Assembly (NCBI GenBank): GCA_900088475.1
Contig: FLMG01004074.1
Span: forward strand, 3,740-39,013
Reading direction: 5' to 3'
Length of the DNA: 35,274 bases
DNA from: Hyphochytrium catenoides
Lineage: Eukaryota > Sar > Hyphochytriomycetes > Hyphochytriales > Hyphochytriaceae
The stretch's first letter is position 1, and each line of letters starts with the position of its first letter. Below are positions 9,354 to 22,300 of this stretch, in pieces. Made by a program: the position numbers and the translations under genes. The notes beneath the pieces are model-generated. The model did no database searches and was not told where the DNA came from. It was given only the letters and a program-made list of their open reading frames with translations.

Positions 9354-11569
9354 GTGATGAATACTTTCCTGGATGGCGGGTCACTCTCAGGGCCACTCTG
9401 TTCTAACTCTCCAGGAGAAAAAGAGCTGGACTCCGTCAGAGGAGACAAGAAAGGTTCCATTCATGGCGGATGGGAGACGAGAACCAGGCCCATCGAAGTG
9501 GCGGGAAGAACAACAGTGATGCCGCCCAATTATAAAGCTACTACCCTTTATCAGTGGAAACCTCAAGCTAGGGGACCACGTGGATGAGGAAGAAGGATAA
9601 TCGAGCAGCTGGTTGGAGAAGAGGAAGAGGCGATGTCCGAAGACGAAGACCAAGGGCCGGTGCCGCACGCAGAGATCTTCAATCTTTGGAAGCCACGGAC
9701 GGAGTTGAAGTTGCAGGTGAGCGTCAAGAAGTAAAGCGGCGCCGCTTATAAGTAAGTATCCTGAGTACTTACTATACTTGGGAACTGAATGAAGTCTATC
9801 TCTAGATCTGAGTATTATCTGCATAGTGGAGCTTGGCAAGTAAGTATGGGACCTACTACTCTATAAGGGACTTGCGCGTGACATACATTCTGGCACCAAA
9901 ACTGGAGAAATCTTCATCAGCACAATAGAAGCTCAACGGCAAGCCAAGAAAGACAGACAGTTCTTCTTATCGTCTTCAAGGGCCAGCCGGGCCAGCAGCC
10001 TCGTGTATGTAGACACTGCGGAGAAGTGGAGCAGAGCATGGCAAGTAAGGCGTCTAGGCTATCATGTCCTCAATTGTTTGCGGCACTCAAGGCAGTGGTC
10101 GTGAACGATAGTCCGACGCGGCCTCAGTCAGCAGTCAGCTGCAACCAGCGAGGCTAGGGGAGCTCACTGTTTGAGGTCCAGAAAGCCGGGAATTGCAAAC
10201 ATAAATATGCTATGCTCTCTACGAAGAGCATCTTCCGCCTTGAAATAGAGCGTTGCGATTGTGACTGTTGTCATGCGATTAGAACTGGGGAGTGTGAACG
10301 TCCACCTTTAGTACTATTGCGATATGAGAACTGCGCAAAGGGTTGCAGTTATGCTCCACGTCTCTCAGCTTATTGGACACTCCAGGCCGACGTCAGCGCT
10401 CTTTGGCGGTGGTTCGGGTGTCCTTGAAGCTCGAAGATGTCACACACGGCTCACGACCAACTACTGTACTTGCTGGTCTTTAGATGGAGACGGCACCCGG
10501 TAAGCCCATTACTGAGCGGTGAGCCACAGCGTGGCACATGTCTCCCTTAATAAAAACGGATTGAGCTTCACAACGGGATAGCCGATATATACTTGCCCAT
10601 AGACTTCTTGTCACTCCTCCTTCTGGTTATTCCAGCGCTTTTCCGCCTAGCAGTGACGCTGAATGGATCGTCAGGTCCCTGTCTCTCGCGATGCAGTGGT
10701 CACCTTGTCGCAGGGTCCTTCGTATTGCCGGTCGCCAACAAGGAAGGCTTTAGCTTGGAGAAGCGCGGCGAGGGACATACAGGCAGCACGGCAGCGTCCT
10801 GCTGCGGCACCGGAAGTACTTTTCAGCTAGAGCTACATCCATTAGTATGTCTTTGAAGTGTTGGCCGCAACGCGAGTAAGATAGCTACCTCTACAACTAT
10901 CTCTAACAGGAACGGCCAGATGCTCTGAGTCAATTGCCACCAAAACCTGCTTAAAGACACTCCATTTCTCGCTCCCATGGCTATTGCCTTTGCTAAGACG
11001 CATCAACTCAAATGATAAGATTCCCTGAGAGATTGGTATATGAACAGAGAGGAGAAGCTATGCAGATGGGACAGGTCTCAGACAAGAAAGCACGATGTCA
11101 CTACGAGAGCAGGAGAGCAATTTTTTAGAGAGAGTGGTCGGTGGGCCCTGCGTTCCGCTTCATAGCAGCTAAGTGCCGTTCGAAACATTTACTATGGTGG
11201 TTAAGGAGCTTACAGAGATCTTTATGTTATCGACAGAGTCTTTTTGCCATTGTTGGCTGAATACAAGGCATCTGGCTCCCATTCGTCGCTGCTGTGCGAT
11301 GTGTTGACTCCTTTCATTCACGGAAATCATAAGCCACATCTATAGGACAAACTTCAAAATGTATGTCCCTGACTAATCTACATAACCGACGGAGCGGGCA
11401 GGATGAGGGACACGACAATACAAAGATAGCAAGATGGCAGGTGGTCAAGGTAAGAGCTGCGATAAAGAGAGATATGGCCAGCTGAGACCCTGCCAGCCAC
11501 TACCATTCCATCAATCTGCACTGGATGTTGACCGAGTTCAGACTTCATCATGTGAAGGACTCCGTAGGG
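9354..11569. other. gene-poor region, fragmentary open frames
   Basis: Several frames of 50 to 100 codons without family resemblance. One stretch near 9907-10030 reads through PRVCRHCGE on the plus strand, a CxxC knuckle without partners. Structural features are a 14-bp palindrome at 9734-9747 and a hairpin at 9751-9773. The right end should hold the 3' UTR of the TFIIIC gene (minus strand). I see no tRNA, rRNA or intact transposon here. Confidence 0.5.
9734..9773. repeat. 14-bp palindrome followed by an 8-bp hairpin
   Basis: AAGCGGCGCCGCTT (9734-9747) is a perfect palindrome. Three bases later AGTAAGTA (9751-9758) and TACTTACT (9766-9773) form an inverted repeat around a 7-base loop. Two adjacent self-complementary elements may be chance in a non-coding stretch. 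Confidence 0.7.
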
Positions 11570-14500
11570 TCAAACAACCGCCGACTGGCCTCGATAAAGA
11601 CTCTGACATTCCAGCTCACCAAGTTTCTCGATAGTAAAGGGATGAGGGAGGAAGTATTTCTCTGTTGGCGGTGATGTGAGAGAGACCTCTTTCTCTGCCT
11701 CTGAGAAGAGAGAGAGGCTATCTTGGCTCTCAACCGTCATCTCTCTCGACAGGAGAACGTTTTGCTTGGTGATGTCATCCATCAACACAGACAATTCAGT
11801 CGGGCTGAGAACCTGAATATGTCCAAGGATCTCCGCCTTGGAACAAGAGGGTACAGAGAGAGAGAGAGTAGGATGGACCACGTTAGGAATTGTCAACGCA
11901 AGTAAGAGAGAGAGAAGATGACAGGTCCAGGTAATAGACGTGGGCTGATGCTACGAAGAAAGTCAAACTATAAGGTTAGGACGATCACGGGGACTAAGTA
12001 TCATGGGACTATCGCGAAGCAGAACATAGCTTGTGTCTCGCCTACCTCGGTGGCCCCAGGATGGAGGAGAACATACTCCACGACGCTCCTCCTTAATCTT
12101 TGTAGAGCAGCAACGTTGACTGAGCCGTCAAGGAGGAGCCATGGGTAAGCGACAGTCCATTTGTCACGGTCGTAGACAATCTTCTTCCGTATGAGTCCTT
12201 CTTTATCTCTGTCTTCGTCTAGACCACGTGAAGTATCATCTTGAATCTCGTATGCCGTCAGAATCCATGGATTGGCAGCAGAAGAAAGGACTAAGCGGAA
12301 CTCACTGCCGCTGCAGACACGGACAATCTTTCGTTCTTCAATCAGGCGAGAAATGAGGAGCTGACCTTCGTGCATAGTTAACCCTTTCCCCTCAGTCTCC
12401 TTACTCAGATGCTTATATAACTCTTCTTCGGGCATACCCCACTGTCCAGCTTCCGTGAGAGTCTGTAGCACAATTCCAATGGCTGTTTCCGTGGCCGGGG
12501 CTTGCAAGAGGAGAGGGTCAGGTGAACGCGAACGGCTGTACTGCGCGCCGTCCACCGACGCCTTGACTATGTTCCCTTCCGCCATTGGACGTATGTATAC
12601 GTCCCACGAAGGGACATACCGTTCAGTGATGTCTGAGCCAGCCGTTCTGTCTCCCGGTCTTCGTCCTCCTCCTGCATAGATCTCTGCGAGATGGGCACTC
12701 ACTCCCTTCCCTGTAATGCCTCCCTTTCCTTCCTCTCCGCCGAGGGTGTCACTCGCCACTGTATCGTTTCTCTCTGCCTTTAACCTCAATCTCTTGCAGG
12801 CACGCAATGATAGGAGTTCAGCGATCTCTCCTCCTGTCCCTCCCTCTTCATACTTCAACCAGCTATCCTCCTCCAACATCCCCTCTTCTTCTCTGTCTCG
12901 TTTTCTTCGGAATCTCTCTTTTGTCTCCCATGCCTGTCTGAACATTTCCTTGGGATAGATTCTGCCACTTTTGCCGCCCATTCTTTCTCTAAATTGCTGA
13001 GAGAACTCAAACAACCTGCCTCCCTCTTTGTAGATGACTATCCACCCTTTTCTCCACATATAGCGGAAGGCAGCCTTGACTTCTACTTCCGGGTAGAAGG
13101 AGAGAGATTGATGGGTGACGGTCTCGTCAGATGCTTCTCTGGGCGAAAAGAGGATTTGCTTCAAACGGCAAAGAAGAGCATTCTGAGATGGCTGTAGGCG
13201 TTCATCTTGTCCATCGCCGTTCCCTTTTTCTCCACTCTCAAGATTCGGGGCAAGAGTCTGAGAAGAGAGAGAGTGATGGCCTTTCAAAGCAATGGCACGA
13301 CGTCTGCAGCTTTCTGGATCACGATTTAACGTCTCTCCCAGCTCCTCATAGTCTATGCTATGAAGAGCAACACCGAGATCAATCTCTCCTCCCTCCTTCC
13401 AAGGAAAGTCGTACTCCTCTGCCTCCTCGTCACTGAACTGGAGCATTGGAGGAAACGCTCTAGGGCTTTTGCTCTGTTTGAGAGCACTTAACAGGATAGC
13501 GTCTTCGGCCTCCGTCCATGCTCCTCCGTCCCCAGAAGTAGATGTAAGCACCTCTCTCTCTATTCGCATCAAAGGAGTACTGCCAGTTTCTTCTTCCTCG
13601 TGCTCCACCGGCTTCACTTTGGGCACAGCTTTTCTTTCTCGCCATGGTTTCGGCAAATAGAGGAAAGGAAGGTTGTAAAGCGGCTTTGGTAGATAATTGT
13701 GCCCATTTGGTGCCTCTCTGCCGCCTTCAACTGTGAGAGAGAGAGACGATGTACTCTTCTCCTTGCGAAGAGAGAGGAACTGCAGCCAAGCCCAAAATCG
13801 AGAGAGCTCGTTGAGGCTAGTGAGTTTGAATGTCAGAGGAATAATGTCTGACGACTCCTTCTTTCCCTTTTCTGGAAAGACAACGTACTTCCGAGACACC
13901 TTCACTTGCTCTAGCTCTCCCTGATTTACTGCTGCTGACTCTTCTGCCTTCTCTGATGTCTCCGTCATCCCCGAATCAGAATCGGCATCTGTCGCGATGT
14001 GGACTCGACTGAGACAACGATAGCGAATGCTTGAGCTGGGACGTGCAGCAGGAGGGGCGACACGGGCAGGAAAAGAGTCCAATCTGCCATCACACGCAGC
14101 AAGAGAAACACAAGCTTGCGGATCTAACATGTCAATGAGCCGCAACTTGTTCAAAATATTGAGCGGGATCTGCACCCTTCCCACCTGATGCCTCGAGAGC
14201 AAACGGAAGACCTCTGCTTTGGAGACGGGTCGTTGTTCTTCTTCTTTCCTCTCTTCTCCTTCACCCACCACCTCCATCTCTTCTTCACTGACAGTGACCA
14301 GAACGTTCTTGGCCTCCGCTAGAGTTCTCATGGTCTGATTTTCCTTTAAACACTGCCAGAGAGCATGCTCATACTTAACTGGATAAGTAGAATGTACCCC
14401 GACAAGAGCAATGAAGGTCCGGAGGGGAAGCGTGAGAAAGAGCTCAGACAGGGAAAAAGATGTCTCGTCCAGGCTTAAAGCCTTTTCGTCTGCCTTCTTC

Positions 14501-17500
14501 TTCGCGAAGGTCCACATCTCTTTGTGGAGCTCTTTGGCTCTCACCATCTTCGCCGCGATGAAGCCAAACCTAATGGCCCTCTCCCTCGCATAGTTAGAGC
14601 TCGCTCCAAACTCGCTCCTTTCCCTGACAAAGTCCAGCCGTTGGACAACCGAATCTATCACTTCCTTCTTCTTCTCCTGAGGATGCGGTTCCTTTTCTTC
14701 GTCAGTTTGTTTCATAGGAGAAGAAGAGGGAGGAAATGGAGACTGCCTTTTCCTTTTCTCCTCTCTCCCTAAGCAACGAAGAATGAGAGCTCGATTCCCT
14801 GCGTTCTCAGGAGAGACAACTGCCTTGTAAAGGAAGCTGGTCTCTCCACTTCCTTGAACTCCCCGCCCTGCGTTGACTACGACAAGCTTCTTATCCTTCG
14901 CCAGCTGGTGAGCGAGACGTCGAAGTGTTTTCCTGTCAAGCTGCAACAGAGAGTTGTTGGCCAACTAAAATCGGGGGAGAATTGCCAGAGTGAAGGTGTG
15001 AACGTATGCAAAGTGCTAGAACGATCAGAAGTCCGCAGCAGCAAATTGAGCTATTGGCAAGCGTCAGCGCAGGGAGATGGACCAGAGGCTACTTCTACGG
15101 TCGTGCTTACCGCATAAGGCTTGTCCCTTTCCATCTCAGTGAGAGATGCGAAGAGAGAGGAAAAGCTTACAGCGCCATCTTTCTCCAGTCGGGAGAGGAT
15201 GTGCTCCTTTCTGATCTGTGTCACTAAATCGTCGCCAACCGACGACCGAGACTTCAGAGTCTTGTTTGACCATCTCCTTCTCGCCTTCTGGGCTGGATCG
15301 ACTTCCTCTTCTTCCCTCTTCTGTTGTTCTGCCACCCTTCTTGCATCTTCTCGGGTTCCGAGGACTTGGCGGATACGGGATCTTCCGCCTCTATTTGCTA
15401 CCTGCAAGACCGTGGGAAAAAGAGGCTCTCCATCTTCCTTATCCTTTGCGACTCCTATATGCTGGTGATCTTCTTCTCCCTCCTCTTTACCTGGCATCAC
15501 GTCTTCTTGGAAAGTTGAAGGTGGCGGGGCAGAGGGTAAGGATGATGAGTCTTTCTCCTTTTCGTCTCCCTCTGACTTCTGAAAGCGCTCAGCGAACTCT
15601 TCGCATGCGAAAAGACGGTATTGCTTCTGCTTCCCTTCCTGAGTTCGTCTGAGGGCGACACCATAGAGATCCGTCAGGACGAATGTGAGGGCCTGAACTC
15701 TTCTCACAGAGACAGCTAGTCTTTCTCTAATCTCCTTGCTTGAAAGGCCATGCTCCTTGGATTCTAGAACGAGGTGGTGCATTTGCTGCAAGAGACTCTG
15801 CTCTCGAACTCTCATAGATGAGTGTTTCTGTTCCTCCTGCTCTTCAACCAAGGTCGACGCCTCTCTCAGAGTGACACTGCTGCTGTCGAGGGTGTCTTCA
15901 GTTTGACCCTCTCTGCGCTCTGCGTCTTTCTCCGCTAGCTCAATGCACCAAAGCATTCTCACCTGGTTCTTTGCTATCAGCTGGCAAGGTCTTTGACTCA
16001 TTTTCAAAGGGAGATTACTGCCACTAAACCCTTCACTTCTTCCCTCTCCGCCCTTGGCTCTGCTTTCTCTTCCTTTCACTACCTCTCCCTGTTGCGCGAG
16101 AAGATAAGCTTGTACTGGGCGCATTTCGTAGCGTGGCCAGTCCAAGAGCCTTGCTAGGTCAGAGATGACAATCTGTCTCAGATTGTGCTCCTTCATTTTC
16201 TCCAGTATCTCTGCCACTTTCTGCTTCATCGTCTCCTCGTCGGGACTGAGCTCAGGGCTTTCTGGAGTCACCTCCCGCCAGAAGCGCTCTGTAATGGACA
16301 CACAGAAGAGTAAGTCATGAACAGAGGGGGCTGAGGCATGAGGGTGAACGGAGATGCATAGGAGAGAATGAAAGCGACGAGTGTAAAGAAGTTTTGTCCT
16401 CTTCTTCTTTCCTCTTAATTAGTATCTGTTTCCGGTGAATTAGTGATATATGCGAAGACACGACGGTATGAGCTTTACCAAGCATAAAATAGTTAGCCCT
16501 TGCTCCTCTTCTTGAACCTGGCCCACTTTTGACCACACGCTGCCACTTGCGAACCAACCCAGAAGCGATCAAGCGGTCGAGCTGCAGGAAAAGAAAAGCG
16601 TCATGAGATTCTGGCGTTAAGATCAGCTCAAGCAGAACATTGAAAGAGTTGAAAGAGTGGGATAGCCAGGCAGCCAGAGTACCTTGGCGTGTAGGTTTAT
16701 CTTATTCTCGCCCGAGTTCATGGCATTGAGGATTGGCGTAGCCAGCAGCTCTGCCAGAGTGGCTCCTTCTCGTCCTCGTCGTCCCAATTGCAAGAGGCAC
16801 TCAAGGTACGCAGCGTCCGAAGGGATGTCTGATGGGCTCAATACTCCAACCACACGGAACTGAAGGTTTCGAGCAGCGACGACCTTAATGTCGGCTGAGG
16901 AGCAATACGAGGACCAGGATCAAAGGATCAAGTAGACAGTTAGCAGCCATACACAGTTCTCTCAGTAGGCCTTCAGCAGAAGTCTCTAACAAGCAAAGTC
17001 TCAAGCGCAACAGCGGAAAGGGAGAGTGAGAGAGGCGGAGACGAACAGACACAGCTAAAGGTACAGGCAGTAGCCACCAAGAGAGCTCGAAGGGTATATG
17101 ACGACGCCAAGACGTTGAATTGTGGTGTGCAGGGACCGATGCTGGTAGCCCTGAGTGAGTCTTATGAGGCCAGCAATGATAGCTGATAACCAATGAGATC
17201 AAGAGGAAACGATAGGAAAGAGATGGGGAAAATTCGAGGACATGCACGGATCATAGAGGCTCTACCTGAAGGATCCGTGACCTTTGTCAGCTTCTGACCA
17301 GAAATTTCTTCCCTTTTCCCGGAGGCCTAAGAAGAGAACAAACGCGATACCAATGACGTGGCAAAGAATCTCAAAGTCAGAGATGCTATTAAGAGAGACA
17401 CCGGGCAATCCGAGAGAAGGGTCAAGCGCTAACTCAGATGTTAGTGCTAACAAGGAAGTGAAGGGGGACAGCGCGAGACAATCTCTAATAGTGAACCAAG

Positions 17501-17956
17501 AAGTAAGGTGACGGTCGGAGGCCCGAATGACTTTACCTGCCGAAAGTGCAGCCCTTCCGCTCCCTTCAGGCCACTGAAGATGTGTCGCTGCACTCTGTTG
17601 TCTTTGACACGGACCTGCTTCCACAGCTCAGTAAGGCTGATACCTACACGGGCATTGGATAAGTGAGGTGAGAAGATCAGAAGGTCTGGCTTTGGAATAC
17701 TTCGCTAGGTCAGCAGAACGGCAGCTTATATCAGGTCAGTTCGCGATAGTAACTGCTATCCTAAGGGTCTCATTGCACCAGTCTAGGGATGGATGGAAGG
17801 GAGTTCAGCAGTACCTTCATCTCCGGCAAGGGCAGCCACTTCTACACAGGTGCGAAGTATCTCCTGTGGAGTCTGAGAAGCGCTTGTCAGGGACTGCCAT
17901 CATAGATCAGTTGATGAGCTTACTTTTTGATGACTGATGCACCTGTCCTCAGCCAT
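11570..17956 (-). CDS. GTF3C1: TFIIIC largest subunit, B-block binding (9 exons, ~1637 aa)
   Basis: Recognises the B box of tRNA-type promoters and recruits TFIIIB for RNA polymerase III. Minus-strand exons: 17956-17924 (tentative), 17872-17815, 17643-17537, 17326-17266, 16894-16683, 16581-16479, 16288-15111, 14940-12046, 11836-11570. From 17815 on, every junction is GT..AG and in phase. Seen: N-terminal winged helix (GISLTELWKQ), B-block winged helix about residues 114-195 (YLECLLQLGRRGREG, then LDRLIASGLV and ANYFML), an extended helical domain ending in LDRKTLRRLAHQLAKDKKL, the family signature GFIAAKMVRAKELH near 710, a SANT-like WTEAEDAILLSALK near 1059, and the conserved C-terminus (HPGATEAEIL, QVLSPTEL, EKYFLPHPFTIEKL). 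Length lies between yeast Tfc3 and human GTF3C1. The 371-nt intron (16895-17265) could hide one more exon. Exon 1 (MAEDRCISHQK) needs a 51-nt or shorter intron and may be wrong. Confidence 0.92.
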
Positions 17957-18578
17957 GGTATGTGGAGGTATTAGTCGCAACACTAAACAGAGGCTTGCTG
18001 ATACTTGATGCGCGCCCAGGAAGGTAGAATGGAGTCACTCCTGGGATGATTCATCACGCTTTATATGCTCTGTAGCTAGCTGTTACTCAATGATGGAGTA
18101 GTAGCTTGATCTGTCGATAATGCTTCCATCTCTCAAATCTGTCTTCTCTTCCGCTGCCTGGCAGTCCAGAAAGAGCCTGCAGACGCGTTGTGACCGTATT
18201 CAATGGCGGTCTTCTAGAGCTAGGGCTGCTCTTCAACGGCGCTGTAAGCTCACAAAGGACCAATGAAAGGCAATCCTTGACTGCAAGTCTACAAGCATCT
18301 GTGGATGGCGGCTGACTCTCTGTCATCATCAGCCAGACTGCCCTTCCCTATGAGAGCGAGCGTCGCGCCAGAGTCTCGGAGTCTTCAGAAAAGAAAGCTT
18401 CAAAATAGACAATTGACAGACAAAGGATTATTGATAACTGCACGTACGACTATTTGCGATTATCAAAACGCTACGATCTCTCCAACAAATTCCTGGAAAA
18501 CATTACTTTCCCATCGTCAATAGATTACTGAAGGTTATGTACGAGGTACAGAACATCTTTGTTTAACAACTGTCGAGG
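17957..18578. other. upstream of TFIIIC gene, no gene seen
   Basis: Presumed promoter side of the minus-strand TFIIIC gene. No open frame with family resemblance, and I see no clear TATA box or repeat. Confidence 0.5.
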
Positions 18579-18848
18579 TTAAGAACGAGAATTGAAACAA
18601 TCCTTACATGAAGTTGAAGCTTTCACAAAGTTTGATGACGGCTGAAAGGTCAGAGAGAGAGGGAGAGGGAGGAGGGACGGAGGAGGGAGCTTCCCTCCTA
18701 CTGCTCCGCGGCGGTCTGCTGCTTCTTCTCGGTCTTCATCTTCTGCTGCTGCTCTCTGGCTGCTGGGTCTCCGCCTGCCTGTGCTGCTGTCGGAGCCTCT
18801 TCTTCTTTCAGATGATGATCTGACATCATATCTGCTCCTCCTACTCAT
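18579..18848 (-). CDS. weak small ORF or 5' exon, minus strand
   Basis: I do not recognise this ORF. ATG at 18848 opens a frame to a stop at 18579 (MSRRSRYDV..., Ser/Arg then Ala/Glu rich). A second frame from ATG 18829 (MMSDHHLKEEEAP...) ends after 43 codons. Within it, a strong intron-like acceptor (a run of CTCTCTCT followed by GACCTTTCAG) and a following AT|GTAAGG donor suggest a 34-nt exon bounded by real splice sites. The product is therefore uncertain: it may be the 5' end of a small minus-strand gene or a non-coding transcript. CAG/CTG-rich sequence inflates open frames here. Confidence 0.22.
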   Translation of the reverse strand: MSRRSRYDVRSSSERRRGSDSSTGRRRPSSQRAAAEDEDREEAADRRGAVGGKLPPPSLLPLPLSLTFQPSSNFVKASTSCKDCFNSRS

Positions 18849-19361
18849 CAGCAGCAAGGGGTGGTTGAGTCTGCTGCTGCTGGTTGTTGCTTATTATTAG
18901 TTGCCGCTCTTCTCCTGCTGTTGTTATGCGCCGCTCCGCCTCCATCGTCACTTCTCGTTGTCCTATTGATAGAGACCAGAAGATGTCTTCTATCTGAGGC
19001 ATGCTGATACTACTTTAGGGATTCTCCAGCTCTTCTAATAACATACAGAGCAGTGCTCTCGCTCGGGGTCTCTACTCTTCTCTGGTTTCCGTCTTGCCAG
19101 TTACTATTCGATTGCTCCTTCCGCCGTGCGTTCAGCACATCATCCTTCCCTCTCGCCACTGCGGCAGGGCGTCTGCAATGTTTTTAAGGGCGCCTCCTCT
19201 TCGTCCTTAAGAATTATCAACTCCCTGGACAGGCTTACTTGGGGATGGTGGACGGTAGCGCTCGGCAAGAGGAAGAGACGACCTCCTACCCACCAGCAGC
19301 TGATTCTATGGAGGTTATGACGCTAACAAGAAGGATCTAGGACGAGCTATTGGAAGAGAGA
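18849..19361. other. upstream region of ankyrin gene
   Basis: CTG/GTT-rich at its left end (18867-18930), otherwise unremarkable. It is probably the promoter and leader of the plus-strand ankyrin gene that starts at 19362. No other gene is visible. Confidence 0.5.
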
Positions 19362-22300
19362 ATGTCATCCTCAGAGGACAGACAGAAGAAGAAGGAGATC
19401 AAGTCCTCTCCTTCCCCGTCTCCTCCTAAGAGCAAGGATGTGGGGCCAGGGAGCACGCTGGGGAAGCAGCCACCAAGATCGCTTCCGATTCAGCCGCCAA
19501 TATCAATCAATACCCAGGGAATACTTCGCGGCAGCATTGACCCCGCTGAGACCATGAGGACTAGCAGAGGAGGAGGAGAAGGGGAGAAGGAGAAAAAGAC
19601 TCCCAGAAGGAGGAGAAAGCCTGTAGGGTTTCCTTCTTCATCCTCATCCTCACCTTCGTCTCGCCGTCCATCGGTCAGCAGCAGCCACAGAGACGCAGCA
19701 GGCAACAAAGGTTCTCCTTCTCCATCCCCCAGCCCTCAATCGAAAGACCAAAGAAGAAAAAGTGCCTTTTCGTCTTCTTCCTCTCCACCGTCTTCTCCCT
19801 CCTCTGCCCGGTCTCCCAAAGGCAAGCGACCAAACGTCAGACATCCGCCTACAGGAAGAGGAGAAAGGTCAGGAGAGAAAGCAGGACAAGCGCAGGATGT
19901 GGCCCAAGAGGCAGGAAAGAAGACAGAGGAGTTTCTGAAAGGTATCGAGCTTCCGAAGCTCACCGAGCAACAGCTAATGGAGCTGAATGTGAAGATATTG
20001 GAAGGAGCTCGTGGAGATAGTAAAGATCTTTTTGAAGCCGCTGAGCTATTCCGAACAGTTGACAGACAGCTAGGATTTTCTTCTCTGATAGAGGTCAAGA
20101 CGATGCTTAAGCGATCAGCTATCAAGTTCTGGCTGCCTCCGTGGGTTCAGAAGGAAGAGCAATTGGATGACGAGGTACGAGAGAGGAGGCCAAAAGCGGA
20201 AGGCGTCTCACGTCTCCAGTATCTAGGAAATCTCTCTACGACTGCTGCGAAGCTCTGGATGCCTGAAGAGACAGATGCCTTCCTCACCGCGGCCCTAACC
20301 AAAGTAGATCTCGATGACTTGACAGCGGATCTAGAGGTAGATCCAGATTCATTCCTAGTGAACCTCAGAGACTTTGCCGAATGGTAAGACTTAGAAGAAG
20401 GAGACCTTAAAGTCAAATAACCCATGGGACGCTTAGAAGAGCAATAAGAAGGAGACGAGAGCGGAATGGGTCATCAAGATACACAGCAGGATACAAGGGG
20501 AAAGGCAAGAAGAGAGAGAGAGAGCCACGAGAGAACTACTCCCTGTACTCTTTCTCCTCCTTCAATTCGTCAGTCTCCATCACCAACAGCAAGTAACTCC
20601 TCGCCGCCGCTCCCCACATCATCATGATGCTGTTGCACCTTCATCATCAGGTGGGCCAATTCAGGAAAGAAGCGCTTCGTTGAGGGTCTTACAGCTACGG
20701 CGCTTTCTCTCATCCGTCTCTCCATCGTGAAGAAGACTGCTCGAGCTCTTGCCTTCTCTACGAAGTGGAAGGGTATCCAGAAGGTTCTGCAGCCTCAAGT
20801 GGAAAGAAAGAAAAAAGAAAAGGCGATAAAGTACTGGACAAGAAGGTTTAGAATAGAGAAAGAGTTCATTGAAGAACTGGGAAAGCAAAAGTGAGTCGTT
20901 CCTTCCTCTAATAACTCCACTCTCCCTCTCCCTCAGCTGTCCCTCATCAGCCTTCTGTTGACGGTGCTTTCCCTCTTTCGCTGGTTCTTCCCGATAGTGT
21001 CTACTCGGCGTTCATGAGCCGTTATACTAAGCTCCACCTTGCTTCTCTTTTTTCTTGTCCATCAGGGGAGAAAAGTGGTGGCATCCGATCCCGGACGTTC
21101 CTCCCTCTGTTATCTCTCCCATCCATCTTCTTCGAACCCTCTCCGTCACCAACATGGCCGTAGAGGTCACATATGACGCGGGAAGAGAGGCCATGAAGAA
21201 TCTAAAGGCCCAAGTCGTGAAGGGGATTTGGCCTTCCCTCCACCAAAGAAGAGAGAAACTTATTGAGCTTGTCCTGAGGTTACGACCTCTGCAGGCACAG
21301 ATACATCGAGAGGTATAAGGCCCCGGCTCTCTTTATAGTAGCCAATACCGTTGCGTTCTGTCTCTTCTTGACCTTGTCGCTAGGTGTTAGATCTCTTCGT
21401 CGTCGGTGAGGAAGGAGATTGTAGCTCTTCCTAGCTCTTGACAGCAGGGCACGTTTCCTTCTAGCCTTAGTGTTACATCATCTAGAGTGACCTCTCTTTC
21501 TTTGAATATTCTCTGGCTCTGCCTGTCTGTCCGTGGCCGCTGCTACTTCCTCCCTCTCGACCCTTCAGCTTCAGGCTATGTCACAACAGGAAGACAAGAC
21601 AGAGAGATATTGACAATCACGATTCCCCATTTTCTGGCAGTTGTTCTTCCAAAAGAAGTACTCTCTGCCCAGATCTAACTCCTCTTTCTGTCTCTTGCCT
21701 CTTCCCTGATTACTTGGCCCATACACCACAACTCTCACTATCCGATCTCTGCTTCTTCATAGAGGATGTTCCTTCCACTTCACTACGCCGTCCGCTATGA
21801 GTTCCCTCCATATCTAGTGAGGGAGATTATCCGCTGTTGGCCACCAGCTTGTTTGGAGAGAGATATTCAGGGAAATACACCGCTACATCTTGCGGTTAAC
21901 AAGAAAGCCTCGAGGGAACGAGGAGAGGAAGAGGACGAAAGGACCACGAAGAGGAGGGAAGAGAGAGAAGAAGTGGTGCGGATCCTCACTTCTGCTGCTC
22001 CGCAAGCGCTTAGAAGCGGCAACCTCCAGGGTAACACTCCGCTCCATATGGCGATCATCGCCCGGGCCACGAAAGAGACGATCCAGCATCTCCTTGGTAC
22101 TTGGTCTCCTCTCCCTTCCTTGACCTTTTCCAAGAGCATCTCTCCTCTCTCCCATCCTGTCTCGTCCCGCGCTCTCGCTTTCTCGCTATTGTTTTGTCTG
22201 TGCGTTTGGCTCTCTCCCTATATCTGTCACTGTAAGTTTCTCTATCTCTTCATGTCTTTCTCTCCCTTGCTAGTGTCACTGAACAGAGTTCTGCTCTATA

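Noticed and set aside
9598-9711. Acidic frame with SEDEDQGPVPHAEIFNLW on the plus strand
   Set aside because: Looks protein-like but I could not join it to other exons with believable acceptors; competing frames at the same place are equally open.
9907-10030. CxxC zinc-knuckle-like PRVCRHCGE
   Set aside because: A lone CxxC pair with no partner ligands or homologous context.
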